Origin: Lentzea aerocolonigenes | GTDB taxonomy: Bacteria > Actinomycetota > Actinomycetes > Mycobacteriales > Pseudonocardiaceae | Direction: 5' to 3' | NCBI RefSeq assembly: GCF_000955955.1 | Contig: NZ_JYJG01000443.1 | Coordinates: 1-18,402 of the forward strand | DNA length: 18,402 nt | Shown here: positions 8,354 to 15,650 of the stretch, one piece after another | Numbering within the stretch: the stretch's first letter is position 1 | Layout: the number at the start of each line of letters is the position of its first letter | The notes under the pieces: model-generated | Told to the model about the DNA's origin: nothing | Seen by the model: only the letters and a program-made list of their open reading frames with translations | Databases searched by the model: none | Made by a program: the position numbers and the translations under genes

Positions 8354-8380
8354 TTGCCTCGATTAGGCAACGTCTGGCAA
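8354..8380 (+). promoter_or_regulatory. Putative shared operator/promoter of the ligase 2-ligase 3 operon
   Basis: TTGCC (8354-8358) and GGCAA (8366-8370) form a 17-bp dyad with a 7-bp spacer, and a second GGCAA (8376-8380) follows 10 bp on. The preceding TGCCACG (8345-8351) is also seen before the 7388 site (7381-7387). The GTG start of the next gene is at 8391, only 10 bases on, with no ribosome binding site, so the transcript is probably leaderless with its -10 box near 8379-8384. The dyad would then cover the -35 to -10 region. Confidence 0.6.
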
Positions 8381-8390
8381 TATCGGTGCG

Positions 8391-9662
8391 GTGGAACAAC
8401 GGGTGCTCGTCATCGGCGACCTCAAGTCCACCGCCGCCGCTGCGGCGGCGCTGGGTGCTGAGGTGTGGTGGGTGGTCCGGCACGGTGACGTCCCGGCGGA
8501 ACGACCCGCCGCGGTGGACGTGACGCTGGTGCTGGACTACACCACCGACTCCTTCCTGGACCTGGTCGCGGACCTGCACCGGGTGCGGCCGTTCGACGCG
8601 ATCGTGGCGACCCTCGAGAACGCGTTGCTGCCCGCGGCGGCGCTGACCGACCGGCTGGGCCTGCGCGGTCCTTCGCGGGAAGCGGTCCGCGTGCTCACCG
8701 ACAAGTGGTCGACGCGGAAGCGGCTGCGCGAACGCGGGGTGAGCCCGGTGGCCGCGGCACTCGGCAGGTCGGCGGACGACCTGCGGGCGTTCGCGGCGGC
8801 GCACGGGTTCCCGTTCATCGCCAAGCCGGTCGCGGCCACCGGCAGCTACGGGGTCGCGCTGGTCGACGGCCCCGAGTGCGTCGACGCGGTGGCGAGGCGG
8901 TTCGCCGAGGTCGGCACGGCGACCTTCCTGCTGGAGGAGTTCCTCGACGGCCACGAGATCAGCGTCGAGTCGTTCTCCTTCGACGGTGAGCACGTGGTGC
9001 TGGCGCTCACGGACAAGCTCGTGGGCGACGGGTTCGTGGAGGCCGGGCACACCGTTCCCGCCGTCCTCGACGACGCCGTCGCGCAGGAGGTCGTCGCACT
9101 GGTCACCGAGTTCCTCGACGCGGTGGGGCTGCGGCACGGTCCGTCCCACGTCGAGGTCAAGCTGACGTCACGTGGTCCGCGGGTGGTCGAGGGGCACGCG
9201 CGGCGTGGCGGCGACCGGATCAACGACCTCGTCCGGCTCGTGTACGGCATCGACATGGAGGAGATGACGGTGGCCTGGGCGCTGGGCCGCAGGGGACCGC
9301 TGACCGCCCGGCCACGGGCGCGGCGCGGCGCGGCCATCCGGTTCGCGACAGCCGGGCAGGGCGAGGTCGTCGCAGTGGACGGTCTGGCGCAGGTGCGGTC
9401 GGACCCGCAGGTCGTGGAGTCGGGCGTGACCTACGCGGTCGGGCAGCACATCGGCAGGACGCGGTGGTCGCTCGACCGGCCGGGGTTCGTCATCGCAGTC
9501 GGTGCCACGGCGGAGGAGGCGGCGCACCGGGCGGAGGTCGGCGCGGCCCGCATCGTCTACACGGTCGTGCACGGCCAGGACGACGGGGAGCTGGCCGCGG
9601 AACGCGTGCTGAACCGCGAACTCGACCTCGCGAGGCACGTTGGCTACGAAGGCGCTGGTTGA
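8391..9662 (+). CDS. ATP-grasp carboxylate-amine ligase 2
   Basis: This is a 423-residue ATP-grasp enzyme that should form an amide bond through an acyl-phosphate. It begins with a Rossmann-like strand (VLVIGD). Lys145 in FIAKPVAATGSYGV binds ATP, FLLEEFLDGHEISVES (179-194) is the central strand, and HVEVKLTSRGPRVVEGHARRGGD (253-275) supplies metal ligands Glu255 and Glu267 and Arg271. As in ligase 1, His (269) stands where many ATP-grasp enzymes have Asn. The GTG at 8391 is used because the preceding bases hold the operator and no Shine-Dalgarno; translation is probably leaderless. The gene overlaps ligase 3 by 23 bp, so the two are likely made together and may act in sequence or on different bonds of one product. 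Ligase class is firm, substrates unknown. Confidence 0.92.
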   Translation: MEQRVLVIGDLKSTAAAAAALGAEVWWVVRHGDVPAERPAAVDVTLVLDYTTDSFLDLVADLHRVRPFDAIVATLENALLPAAALTDRLGLRGPSREAVRVLTDKWSTRKRLRERGVSPVAAALGRSADDLRAFAAAHGFPFIAKPVAATGSYGVALVDGPECVDAVARRFAEVGTATFLLEEFLDGHEISVESFSFDGEHVVLALTDKLVGDGFVEAGHTVPAVLDDAVAQEVVALVTEFLDAVGLRHGPSHVEVKLTSRGPRVVEGHARRGGDRINDLVRLVYGIDMEEMTVAWALGRRGPLTARPRARRGAAIRFATAGQGEVVAVDGLAQVRSDPQVVESGVTYAVGQHIGRTRWSLDRPGFVIAVGATAEEAAHRAEVGAARIVYTVVHGQDDGELAAERVLNRELDLARHVGYEGAG

Positions 9663-10980
9663 CGTGCGGGGCACGGCGATCGCCGTCGTCGACGGCAACG
9701 CGATGACCGCGCACCTCGAGGTCGCGCTGCGCGGGCACGGCATTCGCTGCGTCGGCCTGCACAGTGCTCCCCGGCTGTCCGGCCGCTGGGCCGACCCGAC
9801 CGCGTACTCGGCGGAACTGGGACATCAGCGCACCCTCGACGCCGCTGTGGCGGCTCTGGCCGAGCTGCGGGTCGGCCGCGTGCTGGCCGGTGGTGACTCC
9901 GGCGTCGCGCTCGCCGACGTGCTGAACGACCGTCTCGGCCTGCCGGGCAACGACCCCGCCCGCACCGCGGCTCGCCGAGACAAGGCGGCGATGGCGGCCC
10001 AGCTGCACGCGGCGGGACTGGCCGCGCCCGCCACCGCCCAGGTCGGGTCTCCTGACGAGGCTGCGGACTGGTACTCGGCCTGCGGCCACCCCCGCGTGGT
10101 GGTGAAACCCGTGGCCAGCAGCGGCACCGACCACGTGCGGGTGTGCGCGAACGCCGGCGATGTGCGCGAGGCGGTCGAGCAGGTGCTGGGTGCCGAGAAC
10201 TTCTTCGGTGAGGCCAACTCGGCAGCGCTCGTGCAGGAGTTCCTCTCCGGCGACGAGTTCATGGTCAACACGGTCGCCGTCGACGGCGTGCACAAGGTGT
10301 CCGACGTCTGGAGCTCGAGGAAGACCGCCGGCCCCGGCGGCGTCCCGCTCTACGACTACCAGCAACCGGTCCCGCGTGCCGGCGCGGATGTCGTCGTGGA
10401 CTACGTCAAGGACGCGGTGGCCGCGTTGGGCGTCGTGACCGGCGCGGCGCACAGCGAGGTGATGCTGACTGCCCGCGGTCCGGTTCTCATCGAGACCGCG
10501 CCACGCCTGATGGGAGGCTTCCAGCCGGCCGAGGTGGAGCGCTGCTGCGGCACCTCGCACGTGGAACTCCTGGCCCGTTCCCTGGTGGACCCGGCGGCGT
10601 TCGACGCGTTCGAGGAGCGAGACGTGCGCTGGCGGCAGCAGCTGCGCAACGTGTGGCTGATCAACCCCAGGGCGGGAGTGTGCCGGTCCCGTTGGCCGGA
10701 GGCATTCGCCGCTCTGCCCGCGCATCGGGGTGTCACCGCGCGGTTCGGCCCAGGCGACCCGGCCCCGAGGACGGTGGACGCGAGGTCGTCGCCGGGCTAC
10801 GTGTGGCTGGCGGCGCGGACGGAAGCCGAGCTGGACCGCGACCTGGCGGCTGTGCGGGCGTTGGAGGCGGGTGACCTCTACGTGACGGGCCGGGCGCCGG
10901 ACGAGGGTGAGGCGGCTTCGGCCGACCGCGGCCAGCACCAGCGTGCTCAGGCCCTTGGCGTGAGGACGGTGCGCTCGTAG
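9640..10980 (+). CDS. ATP-grasp ligase 3, L-amino acid ligase-like
   Basis: The 446-residue protein has the pattern of the L-amino acid ligase branch of the ATP-grasp superfamily (BacD- and DdaF-type enzymes making dipeptide bonds). Lys156 lies in VVVKPVASSGTDHV, ALVQEFLSGDEFMVNTVAV starts at 196, and AAHSEVMLTARGPVLIE with ETAPRLMGG supplies Glu273, Glu285 and Arg289. The start is a TTG at 9640, inside the ligase 2 gene, with GAGG 4 bases upstream; a GTG at 9664 is the alternative and would lose eight residues. The last residues, after about 410, have no family counterpart that I recognise, and the final 34 bp lie antisense to the end of the dehydrogenase gene. The coupled start implies joint production with ligase 2. 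Substrates cannot be read directly. Confidence 0.92.
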   Translation: MATKALVDVRGTAIAVVDGNAMTAHLEVALRGHGIRCVGLHSAPRLSGRWADPTAYSAELGHQRTLDAAVAALAELRVGRVLAGGDSGVALADVLNDRLGLPGNDPARTAARRDKAAMAAQLHAAGLAAPATAQVGSPDEAADWYSACGHPRVVVKPVASSGTDHVRVCANAGDVREAVEQVLGAENFFGEANSAALVQEFLSGDEFMVNTVAVDGVHKVSDVWSSRKTAGPGGVPLYDYQQPVPRAGADVVVDYVKDAVAALGVVTGAAHSEVMLTARGPVLIETAPRLMGGFQPAEVERCCGTSHVELLARSLVDPAAFDAFEERDVRWRQQLRNVWLINPRAGVCRSRWPEAFAALPAHRGVTARFGPGDPAPRTVDARSSPGYVWLAARTEAELDRDLAAVRALEAGDLYVTGRAPDEGEAASADRGQHQRAQALGVRTVRS

Positions 10981-12032
10981 GGGCCGCTGTGTTCGGCTGC
11001 GCAGGTGACTGCGTCGTTGACCTGATCGAGGTTGAAACGGGTGACGCCTTCGGAGGTGAGGTCCAGGGCGCCCGTCGCGATGAGTCGGATCATGCCGATG
11101 TTCGCCGTGCGCGGGTACATCCACTGGCCGCGCACGGTCACCGAGTTGCGCATGATCCAGGGGTAGGGCAGGGCGAAATCCGCGCCGCCGAGCATGCCGA
11201 CGCCGCCCATCAGCACGACCCGCCCGTACTCGCGCACGGTCATGGCTGCCGCACGTGCCGCCGAACTGGGTGCCTGGGGCGGCAGGAGGTCGAGCACGAT
11301 GTCGATCGGGCCGTTGGCGGCCGCGGCCATCGCCGCCCGGTCGGTGTTCTCGTTTCCGCTGAGTTCGACCGGGCTCACCCGTGGGCCGAACCGCTCGGCG
11401 AGCAGGTCGAGGGCGGCCCGGTTGCGTCCCGGGGCCACTACGAGCCCTGCGCCCATGGCGAGCGCGACGGCCACCGCGCTGCTGCCGAGGTTGCCGGTCG
11501 CGCCACTGATCAGCAGCGTCTCTCCGGCCGCGAGCCGGCCGGCCAGCAGGCCACCGTAGGGAATGGTGTGCACAGCGAGTGCGGACCAGCGTGCGGGGTC
11601 GGCTGCTGCGGCGGCGGGCAGGGGGTACACGTTCTCGGTAGGCACCCGCATGAGTTCGGCGAACGGTCCGTCGTGCAGGTATCGGGCCAGCCGTGCGCCG
11701 CCCTCGCCCCGGGAACTCCAGCCCTGCAGCGTGATGTCGGGCGTCAGGGCATCGTCGCGGGCGCGGACCGTCGAGTCGCACCATACCAGGTCCCCCACCG
11801 CCAGTTTGGTCGCGTCCGGTCCCACCCGCAGGACTCGGCCGATACCGCCGGCACCAGGCACGACCGGTGGTTCCAGCGGGTAACGCCGTTCGCCGCTGAA
11901 CACCTCGGCCGCGTACGGGGGCACACAGGTCGCCAGGACCTCGACCAGCACCTCGCCGCTGCCGGCTTCCGGGTCGGGTACGTCGTGCACGGTGAGGGGG
12001 GAGCCGAACGCGGTGAGTGTCGCTGCACGCAT
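10947..12032 (-). CDS. Medium-chain dehydrogenase/reductase (zinc-type alcohol dehydrogenase-like, zinc ligands lost)
   Basis: This 361-residue cytosolic oxidoreductase has the GroES-like N-terminal half (residues 1-130) and a Rossmann nucleotide-binding half with GATGNLGSSAVAVALAMGAG, typical of NAD(P)H-using medium-chain enzymes. The GHE zinc motif is replaced by GAGG (PVVPGAGGIGRV) and the usual CxxxD zinc loop reads CVPPYA, so the catalytic zinc is probably absent, as in quinone-oxidoreductase-like members. The ATG at 12032 matches the family N-terminus (MRAATLTAFGSPLTV). Its promoter faces a divergent LysR gene, the usual layout for a LysR-controlled enzyme. It converges on ligase 3 with a 34-bp antisense overlap. 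I see no feature tying it to peptide assembly; a role in general redox or aldehyde/quinone handling is as likely. Confidence 0.88.
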   Translation of the reverse strand: MRAATLTAFGSPLTVHDVPDPEAGSGEVLVEVLATCVPPYAAEVFSGERRYPLEPPVVPGAGGIGRVLRVGPDATKLAVGDLVWCDSTVRARDDALTPDITLQGWSSRGEGGARLARYLHDGPFAELMRVPTENVYPLPAAAAADPARWSALAVHTIPYGGLLAGRLAAGETLLISGATGNLGSSAVAVALAMGAGLVVAPGRNRAALDLLAERFGPRVSPVELSGNENTDRAAMAAAANGPIDIVLDLLPPQAPSSAARAAAMTVREYGRVVLMGGVGMLGGADFALPYPWIMRNSVTVRGQWMYPRTANIGMIRLIATGALDLTSEGVTRFNLDQVNDAVTCAAEHSGPYERTVLTPRA

Positions 12033-12098
12033 GGGAAAGCCCTTCTGTCTCGTCCCACGCCACGCTAGGCAGGACAGGGGCATGCGGGAAGCGATGAT

Positions 12099-12111
12099 CC
12101 AGCATCTCTGG
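12099..12111. promoter_or_regulatory. Dyad in the LysR/dehydrogenase divergent promoter
   Basis: CCAG-CATCT-CTGG is an interrupted inverted repeat in the 93-bp gap between the divergent dehydrogenase and LysR genes. Its place, just upstream of the LysR start, fits an autoregulatory LysR box controlling both genes, although a clean T-N11-A is not evident. TATGCG (12112-12117) close to the ATG at 12126 may be a -10 box of a leaderless LysR transcript. Confidence 0.4.
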
Positions 12112-12125
12112 TATGCGTAGTCCGC

Positions 12126-13025
12126 ATGGACGTGTCGAGCACGAGCCTTCGTGTGCTTTGTCAGATAGCCGAGTCCGGCAGCTTCACCGCGGCCGCCGCG
12201 CAGCTGGGCTACACGCAGTCCGCGGTCTCGCGCCAAGCGGTCGCCCTCGAACGCAGCGCCGGCGCCACCCTGTTCGAGCGGCGGACCGACGGCGTACGGC
12301 TCACCCGGCCCGGACTGACGCTGCTGCGCCACGCCCGCACGATCCTGGAGTCGGTCGACGCAGCCGAACGCGACCTGACCGGTGGGACTCCACGCACGGA
12401 ACTGGTGCGCCTCGGCTACGTCCCCAGTGCCGGACCGGTCCTCCTTCCCGCCGTGCTCGCCCGACTCGCCCGGACAGCGCCACGGGTCCGGGTCACCACC
12501 CGCGAAGGCACCACACCCAGCCTGGCCCGCGCGTTGCGCACGGGTTCGATCGACATCGCCGTACTCACCTCCCGGCCACCGCACCGGCCACCGGACGGCG
12601 AGTCACCACGCCTGCACGTCACCACCGCCCACGACACCGAACTCGTCGTGGCGGCACCGGCCACCGGCACGTTCGCGGGCCGCACATCCGTGCACGTCGA
12701 CGAACTGGTCGACGCGCCCTGGATCGCCACGCACTCGTCGAGCGCGGAGCCCTTGCTCGGGGTCTGGCCGGGGCTGCCCGGTCGAGGCCGCATCGTCCAC
12801 AGCGCACGCGACTGGCTGACGAAACTGCACCTGGTCGCCGGCGGTCTCGGCGTCACCACGATCCCGGAAAGCCTGTCGCCGATCGTCCCGCCGGGCGTGA
12901 TCTCCCTGCAGGTCCAGGGCGCGCCACCCGAGATCCGCCGGGTCCTCGTGGCCCGGCTCCCCGGCACCGCCACACCAGCGATCACAGCGGTCACCCAGGC
13001 GATCACCTCAACGTTCCAATCGTGA
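12126..13025 (+). CDS. LysR family transcriptional regulator
   Basis: The 299-residue protein has the standard LysR build. A winged helix-turn-helix fills residues 1-62 (LRVLCQIAESGSFTAAAAQLGYTQSAVSRQ, ending with RRTDGVRLTRPG), followed by a linker helix and a two-lobed effector-binding domain from about 90 to the end. The length is typical. ATG at 12126 has no Shine-Dalgarno, so the mRNA may begin at or near the start codon. It is divergent from the dehydrogenase gene and most likely controls it and itself in response to a small molecule, as is usual for such pairs. Nothing links it to the TTGCC/GGCAA sites, which are absent from its own promoter. Its stop overlaps the tail of a minus-strand open frame by 18 bp. 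Confidence 0.93.
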   Translation: MDVSSTSLRVLCQIAESGSFTAAAAQLGYTQSAVSRQAVALERSAGATLFERRTDGVRLTRPGLTLLRHARTILESVDAAERDLTGGTPRTELVRLGYVPSAGPVLLPAVLARLARTAPRVRVTTREGTTPSLARALRTGSIDIAVLTSRPPHRPPDGESPRLHVTTAHDTELVVAAPATGTFAGRTSVHVDELVDAPWIATHSSSAEPLLGVWPGLPGRGRIVHSARDWLTKLHLVAGGLGVTTIPESLSPIVPPGVISLQVQGAPPEIRRVLVARLPGTATPAITAVTQAITSTFQS

Positions 13026-13412
13026 CGACGACCAGCATCCTGGCGGGCGTCGAAAGCCCAACTTCACGTCGGCATGAGCGGACGTGAGGTGAACCGGTCG
13101 GTTGGCGCGGGCGTTGACCGCGGTGATCTCCGCGGGCACCGGGGCTGACCGTGAGCGGGCCGGCGGACGCTCACCGTCGGTTCCCTCCCGGACGACGTGC
13201 CGGGCAGCAACGAGCGGGAGCGGCTCAACCTGTGGTACCTCGGTGACGCCGCTGCGGTTGACGCCGCGCTTCGAACCGATTGCCCGGCCATCGGACTCCG
13301 CCGTGTTGCTGTCGCCGGTCTGTCGGTTGCCGGGAGACATCTCGATGCTCGGAACTGCCTGTTCGAAAGGGTTGAGGCAGTTGCCCTCGAGGTCATTGCT
13401 GGCCGGAGTCAC
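13008..13412 (-). CDS. Uncharacterised 134-residue open frame, possible gene remnant
   Basis: I do not recognise this product. The frame runs from a GTG at 13412 to a stop at 13008; it remains open upstream to 13544 but with no start codon there, so it could be a 5'-truncated remnant. The product is hydrophilic, rich in Asn, Ser, Glu, Gln and Arg, with no membrane segment or known motif. In its first 77 codons I counted about 70% G/C in first, 53% in second and about 80% in third positions, the order expected of an actinomycete gene on this strand. Against it: no ribosome binding site and an overlap with the LysR 3' end. It may equally be a conserved non-coding or mobile-element-flank sequence. 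Confidence 0.25.
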   Translation of the reverse strand: MTPASNDLEGNCLNPFEQAVPSIEMSPGNRQTGDSNTAESDGRAIGSKRGVNRSGVTEVPQVEPLPLVAARHVVREGTDGERPPARSRSAPVPAEITAVNARANRPVHLTSAHADVKLGFRRPPGCWSSSRLER

Positions 13413-13679
13413 ATTGATTGCCGACAGACGTCGGCCGTACCCTTCCGCATGCTCGTTCGTCAGTTGATGTGAGGCGATGCGAGCGAAACCTTCATGGCTG
13501 TTGCAGAGTTGTGACTTTATCTGTCGTGGAATCGTTTGGGTGCATCACGGGCGGCGTGGTCGATTTTGTGATCTCTGCCGCGCATCCGTTTTCCGTCTCC
13601 TTCGTAGCGAGTTTCTCCCGGGTGAGTGGCTTGCCGGCAAGGCATAAGTGGCTCGAATTCGGAAGGGAGGTTGGATGTC
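13413..13679. other. Lower-GC intergenic region upstream of the aminotransferase-cupin operon
   Basis: No gene is evident. The stretch has visibly more A and T than its surroundings, with runs such as GATTTTGTG and GACTTTAT, and should hold the operon promoter. It contains a perfect 10-bp palindrome TTGCCGGCAA at 13631-13640, 40 bp before the aminotransferase start, whose half-sites equal the TTGCC/GGCAA elements of the ligase promoters but without their spacing. GGGAGG at 13664-13669 is the ribosome binding site for the GTG at 13680. Confidence 0.45.
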
Positions 13680-15026
13680 GTGACCAGCAGGGCCGTGGGT
13701 CAGGGTCTGTTCACGGTCGCTTTGAGCGACCTCCATGAAACGCAGAGCATGCCCTTTGCTGATGCGACCGCTCTTCGTCGGGTCGTGTCAGGAAAAGCGG
13801 ATGATGTCATCTCGCTGGCTTCTGGCACGCCGTACGAGGGCGACTTCGATTTGAAGGCCGTGCAGGACTACCTGGAACTCTTCCACCAACACCTCGTGGT
13901 CAGCTACGGCGGTGATGAGCGCGGCGCGACCAGGACGATCCTCCAATACGGCCGTGTCAAAGGGGTGATCAACGACCTCGTCGCTCGGCACCTCGAAGTC
14001 GATGAACAGATCACCGCGGATGCGGACTCCATCGTCGTGACAGTGGGCGGCCAAGAGGCACTCTTCTTGACGATGCGGGCACTGCGCCGTACCGACCAGG
14101 ATGCGGTTCTCGCTGTCCAGCCCACTTATTTCGGCTTCATCGGGGCCGCAGAGCTCGCTGATCTGAAAGTGCTGTCGGTGAAGGACAGCGCAGACGGGAT
14201 CGACCTGGATGATCTGGAGAACGTAGTCGCCGAGGCTGTTGCGGCCGGCCTCCGGCCACGTGCCGTGTACGTCGTGCCGGACTTCGCGAACCCCACCGGT
14301 ACGACGATGCCACTGCACACCAGACAGCGACTGCTCGAACTCGCCGGCGAACTCGGGTTGCTGATAGTGGAGGACAACGCGTACGGACTGCTGTCAACCG
14401 ATCGAGATCACCCGCGCACGATCAAATCGATGGACAGGGCCAGGCACGTCGTCTATTGCGGTTCGTTCGCCAAGACCGGTGTTCCTGGCGCCAGGGTGGG
14501 TTACGTCGTGGCCGACCAACCGGTGACGGGCGGCGCCCCCGGCGAGACGTTGTCGGATGAGCTCGCTCGGATCAAGAACATGGTCACGCTGAACACCTCG
14601 CCGATCGCGCAAGCGGTCATCGGAGGAAAGCTCATCCACCACGGTTTCAGCCTGCGCACCGCAAATCTCGCCGTGGCCCGGCACTATCGCCGTAATCTCA
14701 CCGTCGCACTGGACACCTTGGCCGAACTGTTTCCAGAGGGCTCCGTACCGGAGGTCACCTGGTCCGCGCCGCGGGGTGGGTTCTTCGTCGTGTTGAACGT
14801 CCCGTTCGAAACCGCCGATGAACTTTCCGAGGAGTGTGCCGCCGACCACGGCGTTCTGTGGGTGCCGATCCACCGGTTCCACGGCGACGGAAAACCGCGC
14901 CGCCAGCTGCGCATCTCGATCAGCTCGGTCACGCCTGAGGCGCTGCGCACCGGACTCATCAGATTGGCCGGCTTCATCTCGCAGCACGTCGAGAAGTCCG
15001 CACCGAGCGTTCCGTCAACCTGCTGA
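13680..15026 (+). CDS. PLP-dependent aminotransferase, class I/II (fold type I)
   Basis: The 448-residue protein is a cytosolic pyridoxal-phosphate enzyme. The cofactor lysine is Lys265 in CGSFAKTGVPGARVGYV, the PLP-contacting Asn204 is in DFANPTG, and Asp232 and Tyr235 are in VEDNAYG. The C-terminal RRQLRISIS holds the arginine that usually binds the substrate carboxylate. The pattern is closest to the 2-aminoadipate/MocR-type branch of class I aminotransferases. GTG at 13680 follows GGGAGG by 10 bases; an upstream ATG at 13626 lacks such a site. The cupin gene starts 14 bp after the stop, so the two form an operon. Third codon positions hold more A and T than those of the ligase genes, suggesting a separate origin. 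It could supply a keto or amino acid, or be one of the atypical PLP enzymes of this fold; the sequence alone does not decide. Confidence 0.9.
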   Translation: MTSRAVGQGLFTVALSDLHETQSMPFADATALRRVVSGKADDVISLASGTPYEGDFDLKAVQDYLELFHQHLVVSYGGDERGATRTILQYGRVKGVINDLVARHLEVDEQITADADSIVVTVGGQEALFLTMRALRRTDQDAVLAVQPTYFGFIGAAELADLKVLSVKDSADGIDLDDLENVVAEAVAAGLRPRAVYVVPDFANPTGTTMPLHTRQRLLELAGELGLLIVEDNAYGLLSTDRDHPRTIKSMDRARHVVYCGSFAKTGVPGARVGYVVADQPVTGGAPGETLSDELARIKNMVTLNTSPIAQAVIGGKLIHHGFSLRTANLAVARHYRRNLTVALDTLAELFPEGSVPEVTWSAPRGGFFVVLNVPFETADELSEECAADHGVLWVPIHRFHGDGKPRRQLRISISSVTPEALRTGLIRLAGFISQHVEKSAPSVPSTC

Positions 15027-15040
15027 CCGGGAGTTCCGCA

Positions 15041-15595
15041 ATGACAGAATTGGACGAAGTCCGGCCATCGTCGACCGAGCGGTCGGTCAGTGCCACCTGG
15101 CAGATCAGCCTGGCGGGAAGCCAGCAGGGCGCGACGATCGAGGGCCCCCAGAAGCAGTTCTTCCGACCCGTTGCGACCGAGGGGTTGTGCGGAGCGTCGG
15201 ACCTCTCCGCGTACAGCGTGGCTCTGACGCCCGATCGGCATGTGATCCCCCACTACCACGAGGACGATCGCATCGTCGTCATGCGCTCCGGAACAGCCGT
15301 GACCCTGCTCGCCGCACCGAATGGGACCTCGTGGGAGGTGGCACTGGTGTCAGGACCCGGAGACATGATCTTCATTCCCGCGTTCTGGCGGCATCAGGCG
15401 GTCTGCATGCACGACGTCGACGCCTTGGAGATCTCCGGAGATGCCCGATTCAACCACTCCGTGGTGCTCGCTCCCGAGTTCGAGCGTCCGGACCTCGAAC
15501 AGGAGCTGCGAGACCGCTACTCGGCGGGACGTTTGGCCCGCGGAGCTCACCAGCTGACTGAGCTCGCACGGCCGCGCGAATCTCTGCGGAGGTGA
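15041..15595 (+). CDS. Small cupin-domain protein
   Basis: This 184-residue protein has a single cupin barrel. Motif 1 is VIPHYHEDD (68-76) with probable metal ligands His71 and His73; motif 2 is GDMIFIPAFWRH (107-118) with His118. The usual motif 1 glutamate is not at its normal spacing, and Asp75 or Asp76 may replace it. ATG at 15041 follows GGGAG at a normal distance and lies 14 bp after the aminotransferase stop, so the proteins are made together. Cupins of this size may be metal enzymes (isomerase, oxygenase) or binding proteins; here it may act on the product of the PLP enzyme. The exact reaction is unknown. Confidence 0.88.
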   Translation: MTELDEVRPSSTERSVSATWQISLAGSQQGATIEGPQKQFFRPVATEGLCGASDLSAYSVALTPDRHVIPHYHEDDRIVVMRSGTAVTLLAAPNGTSWEVALVSGPGDMIFIPAFWRHQAVCMHDVDALEISGDARFNHSVVLAPEFERPDLEQELRDRYSAGRLARGAHQLTELARPRESLRR

Positions 15596-15650
15596 CGCGG
15601 CGGCGTGGTGGGAGCGACTTGGCCGAGGGCAAGGGACGCGGGGCTGAAAT

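Noticed and set aside
7388..8380. Reading the GGCAA repeats as standard SARP-type heptamer direct repeats
   Set aside because: SARP sites usually repeat with about 11-bp period as direct repeats only; here the period is 10 bp with an added inverted half-site, so I do not assign a regulator family.
9490..12105. 871-codon minus-strand frame over ligases 2-3 and the dehydrogenase
   Set aside because: It is antisense to the ligases and out of frame with the true dehydrogenase gene on the same strand; composition is that of a shadow frame.
13197..13472. 91-codon plus-strand frame between LysR and aminotransferase genes
   Set aside because: Third positions are not enriched in G/C, no ribosome binding site, no motif; the minus frame there has the better coding signal.
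13680..15026. Identifying the PLP enzyme as a capreomycidine synthase or arginine oxidase
   Set aside because: Only general fold-type I residues can be seen; I could not point to any residue specific to those enzymes.
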